Shown here: piece by piece, positions 55,940 to 64,000 of the stretch | Layout of the letters: each line of letters begins with the position of its first letter | Numbering within the stretch: position 1 is the stretch's first letter | Assembly (NCBI GenBank): GCA_037903475.1 | Contig: JBAJFG010000269.1 | Span: forward strand, 310,001-374,000 | Length of the DNA stretch: 64,000 nucleotides | Direction of reading: 5' to 3' | DNA from: Ancylostoma caninum | Taxonomy: Eukaryota > Nematoda > Chromadorea > Rhabditida > Ancylostomatidae | Made by a program: the position numbers and the translations under genes | The notes under the pieces: model-generated | The model's input: the letters and a program-made list of their open reading frames with translations, nothing else | Database searches by the model: none | Told to the model about the DNA's origin: nothing

Positions 55940-57178
55940 TGTACTTCATGGCCGGTAGTAAACCCCCCCCCCCCCCATGTCGCGACATCCAAGATGCAAA
56001 CACGTTGGCACCAGGTTCGCGACATCTGCGAACACGTCGCGAGAATTTCGCGACATCAATGCGTGTTTCGCTAATCAATGTATCTCTACCGAACATCACT
56101 CAACAAAGAACGTGCGCACATGGCCTAGTGGTTAGTGCGATTGCCGCAAGAACCCGACACTGTTGTGATAGGGAGGTTCGCTTCCTAAACATTCCAACCC
56201 TTTTGCAAAACCACAGCAAGACGTGTATCCTGTCTTTGAGAACTTTGTTTGTGGAGTAAGTGACTACATACCTCCTAATCAGATGAAACAATCCCATACA
56301 CTTCTCCACTTCAAATTTTGAGTAACTCCTAAGAACTGCATTCTTCATAGCAGTTCTTTTAATCCTTCCCCAGTACTTTGAAATCCTAGTTCGAAGTCCC
56401 TGCCAAAAAGTAAATCAAGCAGGAATGATCAGGCCCCATACTTCAGCTGAATGTGAAGCTTTCGATCTGCATGGTCCATGTTTTTTTTGTGATATCTCAC
56501 ACCTTTTCGCAACGTAACCGCTCCCCTTATCCTATTCGCCGAAACCTGTGAAAGAGTTACCTCCTTTGATTTGCTGGTTCTTTGTCCGGATCATTTAACA
56601 ACTATTTCACAGATCCCTTTACAATGAGAAAAGCTGGCTAAGAGCACTATGTACGAGGTACTCGATGGTTCTCTAAAATCTCTAAAATGAGTGTAAAATA
56701 TCTGAAAATTTCCTCCTCTTGTGTCTTCTTATCAAACTGTGTATTACACTTACGATTGGACGAAGCAAGGCATATGGACAAAGGTTTAAGAGCTTCATAC
56801 ATCTGCGCTGTTTCAAAGGAGCTTCGTTTCGATCTCGATCTGAGAATGACCTATGCCGATATCTGACCGTTCTCTTGTCAACGAACCGGACGTTCACGAA
56901 CTCCGTTCGAGTTCGTGACATCACGCCTCGTTGACTTCCACACTATTTCCTCAACTTTTGTTGTCTGCGCCTCATGACCAAGAGGTCACGAACATGGCTA
57001 CCAACAACTGTCGCGACATAGTCATTGAACTTAGTTGCCAACTATGTCGCGACATCAGCGAGAGCAACCTCTTTATCATGGGGAGTTCATGAACATCTCG
57101 CGACAAATGTGAGCGACACTGTCACGACATGTTGGCAGCTAGGAGTTCACGAGATCGGGGGGTTTACTACCAGCCCAT
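55940..57178. mobile_element. Large element bounded by GGTAGTAAACCCCCC inverted ends
   Basis: The left end GGCCGGTAGTAAACCCCCCC (about 55950) and right end (inverse GGGCTGGTAGTAAACCCCCC, about 57160-57178) are inverted. Both ends then continue into repeated TCGCGACAT and TTCGCGACA motifs (about 55980-56070 and 57010-57130). The interior is about 1.2 kb without a recognisable transposase. Boundaries are approximate because of a 17-bp difference near the left end and a poly(C) run. Confidence 0.5.
56117..56192 (+). mobile_element. tRNA-derived SINE-like sequence
   Basis: The A-box-like TGGCCTAGTGG and, about 50 nt downstream, the B-box-like GGTTCGCTTCC are spaced as in tRNA genes, but the acceptor arms do not pair. 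Probably a SINE head or tRNA pseudogene inside the larger element. Confidence 0.45.
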
Positions 57179-57215
57179 ATGATAAAGTAAAAATAGCAAG
57201 CACAAGTCATAGGCA

Positions 57216-57611
57216 TCACAAAGCAGAACTTTTAAAGTTTACCCACGAATTCTGCCTCACGTCGAGAAAGACCAAATTTGGAAATTTGCTGACAAGATCA
57301 GCCCAAGGTCGACAAAGGTGGTTCTCCCGCAGACAAATATACTTGACCGTTGGTGCCGCAAACCGTATTCGTTTCACGTCATCGTCATTTAGAAGACAGT
57401 TTTCGAGACGTAACATCTTGGATGAAATCGATTTCATAAACAAATAACAGCCGCCAGCCCTCAACCGATCACGTAAATATGTTACAGATACACTCACTTC
57501 TAGGTACCGATAACTCCAAAGATTGTTCAAAACTTGTATAGCGGCGGGCCTGTTTCCGATGATCTCCAAGTCCATCTCTACGTATTCCGTACCCATTGCA
57601 CACGCACAATT
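57216..57611 (-). CDS. Leucine-rich-repeat-like protein fragment
   Basis: Two exons are suggested on the minus strand: 57611-57498 (after the acceptor GATCTACAG, 38 codons) and 57416-57216, joined across an 81-bp interval with GTGAGT at its start and CCAAG at its end. Because 81 is a multiple of three, the frame is also open without splicing. The second part has LRR spacing: LRLENCLLNDDDVKRI, VKYICLRENHL and FPNLVFLDVRQNSW. Upstream exons and a start were not found; the last donor might be TGG|GTAAAC, in which case the stop is intronic read-through. It could be part of a larger LRR protein or a decayed gene. Confidence 0.4.
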   Translation of the reverse strand, partial: NCACAMGTEYVEMDLEIIGNRPAAIQVLNNLWSYRYLEVSVSVTYLRDRLRAGGCYLFMKSISSKMLRLENCLLNDDDVKRIRFAAPTVKYICLRENHLCRPWADLVSKFPNLVFLDVRQNSWVNFKSSAL

Positions 57612-57886
57612 CTGTAGATCATATACAATTGGTCTAATTACCTCATGTACACTGCACGCGATTGCAGCTCAGCGTTGTTTGTTGCAAGAAAACAAACGGC
57701 GAAGAGAAATCCCGAACGTCTTCGAACGTCCGACGTTCTGCCACCGCGAGAGCCGCATGAACAAACTATTAGAGAAATAAGAAAGAATGAAAACGCGAGA
57801 AATTGTGTCCCATTCGAAGAGGAAGCCGAGAAATGCAGATTATAGGCACAAATACCCAACTACCGACGTTTTCTAAACAGACTATG

Positions 57887-58123
57887 GGGCAATTCATACT
57901 AGATGCGTGTGTCTGACGCTCGCATTCATTTGCGAAGGATTTTCCATGTAGACCGGTCAATGCGGGATGCACATGCTCAATGAAGTTAAGGTTCGCAGCT
58001 TATACACCCGCATTTACGCCGCGAGGCCGTAAATGCGTGCGTATGAGCAGCAATGCGACTCGCCCTATCCTTCACTGTTTAGACATGCGCGCGTCAAACG
58101 TACGCATCTAGTATAAATTGCTC
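57887..58123. mobile_element. Foldback MITE, about 237 bp (second copy at 3.0 kb)
   Basis: Left end GGGCAATTCATACTAGATGC and right end inverse GAGCAATTTATACTAGATGC pair over about 38 bp with few mismatches. A central palindrome CGCATTTACG...CGTAAATGCG marks the fold point. No transposase. Confidence 0.75.
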
Positions 58124-58235
58124 TTTTACCATACTTATATCAAACTACACTTATATTAGTATAAATACTATATTACTATTATTATAATACTACGTACTTA
58201 TATTAGTATAAATTGCTCTTATACCATACTTATAC
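58109..58235 (+). repeat. Direct repeat of TAGTATAAATTGCTCTT
   Basis: Units at 58109-58140 and 58204-58235 share about 30 bp and include the outer 15 bp of the preceding MITE. An inverted piece (AGAGCAATTT) is at about 58259. Such duplication of an element end suggests nested or repeated insertion. Confidence 0.65.
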
Positions 58236-58328
58236 AATTATATCAACATATCAACATAAGAGCAATTTCGAAAGTAGTTGGAATGAGACAGATGCGATTG
58301 CGACGATAGCTTCGCTGCGGGACCTAGC

Positions 58329-58453
58329 ATCCTGCGATTGGGGGCGATGAGTGCAGCAATTGCTGCACTCGTCGCCTCCCAGTCGCAGGATTTCCTGCTC
58401 GCAGCAGGACGAACGCAGGCATTGCTGCCGTGGCAGCAATGCCTGCGTTCGTC
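58329..58453. repeat. Two adjacent near-perfect palindromes
   Basis: 58329-58391 is a 63-bp palindrome with three or so mismatches centred on GCAGCAATTGCTGC. 58408-58453 is a perfect 22-bp stem with a 2-nt loop (GACGAACGCAGGCATTGCTG and CC, then GT, then the inverse). They share GCAGCAAT. No coding. Confidence 0.85.
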
Positions 58454-58996
58454 TTCCTGTGGGCGTGGCCTAGCAGGTCATGCTGCGTTTCTCCTGCTCA
58501 GTTATCGGAGATATACGACTAGAATGAGTCTTTTTCACATCTCCATATGCTGTGTAGCCAGGATTGAAAGCGTATTTTCCAATTGGCATCATGTTCGAAC
58601 CACACAATGCATGATGTATCCTTTCACTTAAGCACATTTTGAATAAGAAAAGTGGGATTCTCGTCTCAAATTAGAGAACTGATGAAAGTTCTGGATTGGT
58701 TGTACTGTTTCAACCAATTCCACGATAGCTGCATTATAGAGAGCTGCTCGAGAAGTTCGGGAGATGAGGCTCGGCCGACTTTCTCATGTTTACGGGGAGA
58801 CACGAAGTGACCCGTCTTCACTGTGCACATATCAATTGCAGTACGGATTGGTAGACAATGATAGTTCGGCACAAAAGAAGCAAAACCTAGAAGATTTGGA
58901 CGATGTACGGCGTTACCAGAGCTAGTTTTGAAAAGGAGCACTCCTATGCTACCACTGAAACTTTGGACTGACAAGACGTCTGCTGGGGTTCCTCAG

Positions 58997-59346
58997 TGTT
59001 GATGATTTATAGATCATCAACCATGTATTCCTTATATCTTTTAGGTTCAAAGACCAACTGTATGTTTACCCATGAGCTATTTCTCACCAGAAGTTGTACT
59101 CAGGTATCTAATCACTCAACTTGGAGTGACAATTGAGCAGTCGGGGTCGACCCTTAGCGCGGCACCCCTTTCTATCGTTATATCCATTGGCACTTTAGCC
59201 ACAGCAGTTCCTTATCGGGTCAACCCCGCCCATTTCTGTGTGCATAAAAGGGGCTCCCGAGTGTATATTGTACTCGTCTATTCTGTGTGCAAGGGCAATA
59301 AATCTACGCCCAACCTCGTCTACCCATAATCACTTGGCCGCATCCA
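58997..59346 (+). mobile_element. LTR of an LTR retrotransposon (copy 2, 350 bp)
   Basis: TGTTGATGATTTATAGATCA at the start and GCATCCA at the end match the boundaries of the LTR at 25223-25576. It contains TATA-like CATAAAAGG and GCAATAAATC. The 80-codon frame (YFSPEVVL...) is again open. It is followed by AAT and TGGTGCATCGG, the first 11 nt of the tRNA-Gly primer-binding site. Confidence 0.82.
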
Positions 59347-59353
59347 AATTGGT

Positions 59354-59424
59354 GCATCGGTGGTTCAGTGGTAGAATGCTCGCCTGCCACGCGGGCGGCC
59401 CGGGTTCGATTCCCGGCGCATTTG
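59354..59424 (+). tRNA. tRNA-Gly(GCC)-like sequence, defective acceptor stem
   Basis: GCATCGGTGGTTCAGTGGTA starts a body with A box, anticodon stem-loop (CCTGCCACGCGGG, anticodon GCC) and B box GGTTCGATTCC, all normal. After CCCGG the sequence is CGCATTTG instead of CCGATGCA, so the 3' acceptor strand does not pair with GCATCGG. It is a pseudogene or the head of a SINE (the following about 200 bp are unrelated to tRNA), fused directly to the LTR's primer-binding site. Confidence 0.7.
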
Positions 59425-59812
59425 GTCAGCACGTTCTGCCATTTTTGAGTGGTGGGAAGTTTCGAAGTTACACTTCTCGGCTGGGCAGTGTAACTGTGCC
59501 TGAGCCCAGACCTACCAAAAGCTGTTCAAGACAACGCAAGATTCGCCTGGTCAGTGTACAGGCTAAGCCTCAGCCTGATTAAGAACATGTGGGGAATACT
59601 TGTGCTACGTGTGTAGGCTAGTACGCTGCAATACAATCTTGTCGTGGAGTTGGAGTTCGTTGTAGTCGCTGCGTGCGAGGTGCTGGACGGAGGTTGTGTC
59701 AAAAACCTTGTGGATGCTATGCTAAGAAGAATTTTTGAGCTAATGTGTAATGAAGAAGTTCTATCAAACTCTCAGAACACAGCTATCCCAGGAAAACTTT
59801 AGGGTTTTTCCA

Positions 59813-60011
59813 CTTCCTACATATTCATGAAACGGTCTGATACCGAAAATTGAAGCCACTGGACCAGGATTGAGAGTTTGTCTGCGAAATTGTCGGACAA
59901 GTGCTTTTTTGACATGCCAGTTCCACTACGCTTGGTGGCAGGTTCCAAAAATTAACGCAATATAGCGCAACCTATAAATTTTGGAGTGCCTATATATTTA
60001 TGAAACGCGCT
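59813..60011 (-). repeat. Repeat family with CATAAATATGTA ends, copy 2
   Basis: Inverted relative to 53594-53812: GCGCGTTTCATAAATATATA on the minus strand at one end and CATGAATATGTAGGAAG at the other, with the shared interior TTCCACTA...TGGCA and CCAAAATTTATAGG. Confidence 0.65.
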
Positions 60012-60512
60012 GTACATAGCTGTGAAGGGCATAGCGGAGAATTATCAGAAATGAGTCTGAACATTTCACTCGGGTGTGAGAAAAAGTAAAAAAGAGGAAC
60101 TCTTCGGGAAAAAACTGATTATTTCCTACACTGTGGAAGAGGTGAGGACATCGCCACCCAGTTTTTTTTTTTCGGAAGTTTCACATCGCAGCTGCAATTT
60201 CCTTCTAGTGGTAGGGAACATCTAGAAATGTTAGCATAATCTTAGGTCATAACAAATAAAGCACATTAAGACCATAAAGACAAGAATCGGATGACCAACC
60301 TGTATCACTTCTACATATGTGTGTTTTCTAGTTCAAAATGTTCGGATTGCTAGCAAAGGTAGCAATCGGACTAGTGAAATCATCTTCACGTGAATTTCCG
60401 AGTCGTTCTTCCTGGACTGGGAATAATCTAGAAAAAACACTCTTAACACAAATACATTTAGTTTACATAAAACAGACTGCTTAATTTGTTCTCTATTATC
60501 AATTGGTATTTA

Positions 60513-61718
60513 TTAGGTTGTCCCACAATAAATGGCCGCAACCTGGTGATAAATTTTTGAAAGTTCAGAAATCCATTACTTCAGAAGTTAGATAGACAAA
60601 CTTTAGACTATTATAAAGAGCAAGATCTGCTCTATCCGTGCCCTAAACAAGATTCCTCAAATACCTGGTTTCTGCAGAGGAAATTGTACGATGAGGCAAA
60701 ACATGGTTCTTGTGCTCTCCCAATTTTTAAACCATTTTTTCGCCCTCATAGGACATATGCCAGATTTGGTGTTCGCTCTGCATTTGGCCAGGTAGCCAGG
60801 TGTGATGGTCATGAAACTTCTCAGATACGAAGGCATAGTTTTGGAAGCGGAGTGAGGATTCTGAAACAGTCCACAAAAATTTAGCAGCGAGGTTGGGCGC
60901 AACTAAATCACTGGTCGCCCTGCCTTTTTCGCAGCAAACATGGCAAAAAATGCGCAAAGTGGATCTTGAACAAAAGCGTTGCTGGTCAGTGCTTAACTTG
61001 CGACACCATTCACTTCAATCCCTCTAATAAACATTGTTGCGAAATTCTCCGGAAAATTGGGCCACTTTTAGTGATGAGTAGACATTGCTTATTAAAATGG
61101 ACTTTTGTCTTGTTTGCATCGACTAGGGTGGTCTGGATATATTCAACGAACTTTGACATCTCAGAAAACGGTAACTTTTTATGGGAGATGAAATGCTACT
61201 CGAGGTGTTCGACAGTAGTTAGACCAGGCCACGAGTAGAATTTACTCAATGCCGCGCCTGTTACCATTTTGGGCTTGGCTTCGAGATTTGGTTGGAATGC
61301 CTCAGTTCTTGTGAGCCCAAGAAGTGCATGCCCACTGGCGGGGCCGGCAAATCCACACAGGTTGACATCCTACCAAGAACAATTTCACTGAGTGAGACGT
61401 TGGATCTCTCCTTGTAATATTATGTTGGCCAGACTTTCACCTAATAGGGTGTCTTTTCGAGCTTGCGGTGAATCCAGTTTTCGGCTAGAAAATTCATGCG
61501 AATTCATTTCATGCGTGTACCGAAAATTGACCTTTCGCACTTCGTTGACTCCTGTGATTTGGGCTTTTTCACTTATATAACTTTTACTGTACTGGTAAAA
61601 TATGCAGGGAATGCTGATCTTAATACTTTTTATTCCAATGGAAAATCTCAAGTTTGAGCTGAGTTATGCACCTTGGATGCGCACCTCCAAAACGGCCATT
61701 GTTTATGGAACAACCTAA
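60513..61718. mobile_element. mariner-type element, 1206 bp, transposase not recognisable
   Basis: Ends TTAGGTTGTCCCACAATAAA and the inverse TTAGGTTGTTCCATAAACAA, each bordered by TA (60511-60512, 61719-61720). The length is that of a full mariner, but both strands are full of stops and I could not align any piece to a transposase. Confidence 0.75.
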
Positions 61719-61720
61719 TA

Positions 61721-63738
61721 TCTGCACAAGCACTTCATCAAGGTCATATGCAAAAAAAAGTTAATAGATCCTGAATCAGGAAGGAAGGAGCATACTATGT
61801 ACGACATCGTGGTGAAATATGGCGACTCTCTAAGAGGTGGCATAGAAAAGAGGATGAAGAGCAGTTATGGAACGGATTTTTCTCCTCAATTGTTCTCCTT
61901 ACAAGATATCGTTTTATACAACATTAGTTACTTGTTTTATTGTCAGTAGCCAATTTCGTAACTGTGAAATAAAAATCAAACAAGTGGAGAAGAGAAGAGC
62001 AGGAGAAAAAGTGTGGAGAAAAACTGGAAACAAGAAAAAAAAGAGCGATAGAATAAAAGGTTTTCCCCGACCATGGGGACATTCTGAGGATGGTGTTTCC
62101 TTAGGATATGCACCTGCTGATTTGGACTGGATGGAGTTACACATACACATGTATTTTCACTATGCATAGAAATTTTTAAGTAAAAACCTCATTTACTGAA
62201 AAAGGTTAAAATCGCTGCTTTGGTGTTACCCACAGCACATTCAGTTCGGCGTGATCTCCATATTTGGAATCCCAGTTTTTTTTCAGCATTTGGAATTTAT
62301 GCTCACTAGGGAATCAGTGAATGGCAACCACATGTTGACAACTTTTCAGCTCAAATGAGCCTAAGTTTTCAATAATCTTCGTTAAATTCTTGGTCATCTA
62401 AGCTCACTCCTCAAGCTGAGTCAACCCAAGCGGCTGCTCAACTGTACAGAGCTACGGAGTCCTGGAGGTTTTCCAAATTCTTGAAGACATGCCAGCCGAA
62501 TGCGCTAACAAATCGAGAGACTTTCATTATATAACCAACTACGGAAACGCCATAACACCAGAGCAGATACCTTATCTTTGACTTTGAGCGCAGATCTTTT
62601 GAAAAAAATTAGAGAACTTGAAATGGGTACTGGTGTTTGCTAAAACTCTTTTCATTCTTCTCAACATCGTACTTGCTTGTCTCTTTTCATACAAATACAT
62701 TCAAAGATGTGGCCGGCGGCAAAATTTACGGGTACCAAAATAATAATTTATATCACCTGATAGATTGGTGAAAAATACAAGATTAGTGCAAAGATAATGA
62801 GAGTTTTCAAGCATTTACCTCCGAATCCCACAACTCTTCAAGCTTGATTTTTCAAGGAACCTTAGAACCATTGTACTCCGCAAATATTTAGCAATGAGGT
62901 AGATGTTTTCTGACCACCATGCTTCCCGAAAGTGGCTGTGGCTGGGATCGACGGACTCCCGAAAGGCAAATTTGACTCCCTTTTGGTCTTTGAAGAAATT
63001 CTCCTGGATGACGTCTGTTGCTAGAGGAAGTGGTAGTCGGTGGGAAAGAGGTTTAATTATCCATCGTAGTATATGAATGAGGATGAGTTTCCTAGCCTAG
63101 TTGCTGAAGCCTGTGGAGTGTCTGGTGTGCGAGATATGGCTGAACGGTGCCAAAGTGACCTCACTTGGTGCAGTTTCGGTTTCTAGCAGTGTTCCGGTGC
63201 TTATTCTAGTTCAACTGTTGAGCAGGGCACTAGCTGTTGTCGAAGAGAGTGTACTCTTCACGATGGATCACTAAGCAGCTAAGTATTTGGCCCCAATTTC
63301 TTCACTACAAAGGCGCGAAGCAGACCTCTCAGCCTCCCAGCAACCTTCAACTTAGCACCTACCTGCAAGGTCATGATTTCTCGTCAAAGCACGGCTTTAC
63401 GAGAAATTATCGTAAACTCAGTGTTAGTCTAGATTGAACCTATCCATCAATTCTTTCAACTTCTTTTTTTTTCATGGCTACCAAATTTTATGTTCTATCA
63501 TCCGAGGATTTTTGAACTTCGCCTTTTGCACTTGCAGCAATCTACAGGCATCCCAGTAATCATCTAACCTGTGAAAGGGATTTTTAAAATAAATTCGAAT
63601 GAAAAGTGGATGTCTAGTGTCTAAATGCATATATAAAGTTCAGCCAGAACAGATTAGTTTCACGAATGGACATCGGATACTCCGAGTGAATATAAAGCTT
63701 GTCTGTAATTTGCTTTAATCTTAGCGTTTTGTTTTTAG
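61721..63738. other. No supported gene
   Basis: AT-rich sequence with frames of up to 100 codons but no domain or exon chain. Nothing recognised. Confidence 0.45.
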
Positions 63739-64000
63739 ACTAAATGTGACAAAACTATAAGCCATAGTTCAGACCCCCTATACCCCATGATGAAGGACTC
63801 AGCATGGTTCTATGCTGAGGAAGTACACACCCTTCTTGCTCACTGGCCGACTTCGTACTCGCGGACACCAGATGATCTACCCTTGTACTTTATCAAAAAT
63901 GTTGCTGCAGTTATCAGTGCACCTCTTGCCTTCATTTTCAATCTCAGCTTTATGCGGGCTGAAGTGCCGGCCAAGTGGAAGCTTTCTTTTGTAACACCAA
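63739..64000 (+). pseudogene. Non-LTR reverse transcriptase fragment, runs off the window
   Basis: A frame open from 63739 to the edge contains the pre-catalytic RT region: RTPDDLPLYFIKNV, PLAFIFNLSF and EVPAKWKLSFVTP. These match the S..PDGIP...+K, PL..+FN.S and G.+P..WK...+.P signature of non-LTR RTs, as at residues about 425-490 of the ORF2 at 5-7 kb, but the sequence is clearly a different lineage. PDD replaces the usual PDG. Intactness beyond the window is unknown. Confidence 0.75.

Noticed and set aside
57638..57859. Minus-strand frame upstream of the LRR-like exons
   Set aside because: A good acceptor exists, but no reading phase joins it to the LRR-like exon without a stop.

Overview
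The window looks like nuclear DNA of a clade V (strongylid, hookworm-like) nematode. This is an inference from several things: short introns with T-rich acceptors ending TTTCAG or TTTACAG, a probable trans-splice acceptor 7 nt before a start codon, tRNA-Gly(GCC) sequence of the nematode type, a CULT-domain gene of a kind common in nematodes, and many Tc1/mariner, CR1-like, Penelope-like and LTR remnants. Gene density is low and most open frames are repeat-derived or chance. I saw no bacterial, organellar or CRISPR features.

Four host genes can be supported, three well and one weakly. (1) An E2F transcription factor lies on the + strand at about 10.2-19.3 kb. Nine phase-consistent exons encode about 401 residues: winged-helix DNA-binding domain, dimerisation helix, marked box and a C-terminal pocket-protein-binding motif. 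Introns are 53 bp to 3 kb, and the large ones carry transposon insertions. (2) A CULT (cereblon-type, thalidomide-binding fold) protein lies on the + strand at about 32.2-36.2 kb. (3) A two-exon allatostatin-C-like neuropeptide precursor lies on the + strand at 51.6-53.3 kb, with a signal peptide and a CxxxxxxC core framed by basic sites. (4) A weaker leucine-rich-repeat-like fragment lies on the - strand at 57.2-57.6 kb.

The rest is mobile DNA. 1-9 kb holds a TTAA-flanked foldback element, a tandem and inverted GTGCGAGCGGG cluster, a MITE, a repeat carrying a 194-codon open frame, and a nearly intact CR1/jockey-type non-LTR retrotransposon (ORF1, ORF2, TAAA tail) whose ORF2 C-terminus is frameshifted in an A8 run. 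12-17 kb (E2F introns) holds a MITE with a 9-bp target duplication, a Penelope-like terminal fragment and a Tc1/mariner-type element. 21-31 kb holds a TA-flanked palindromic MITE, a 0.63-kb (CA)n tract, an LTR with a tRNA-Gly primer-binding site, foldbacks, an inverted-repeat Penelope-like element with a GIY-YIG domain and hammerhead-like motifs, and a mariner relic. 33-49 kb holds further mariner-type elements, three full-length copies of a TTAA-flanked 0.51-kb MITE and a 2.1-kb foldback. 53-64 kb holds paired repeats, palindromes, a second copy of the LTR fused to a tRNA-Gly-like sequence, a 1.2-kb mariner-type element, and an RT fragment running off the right edge.
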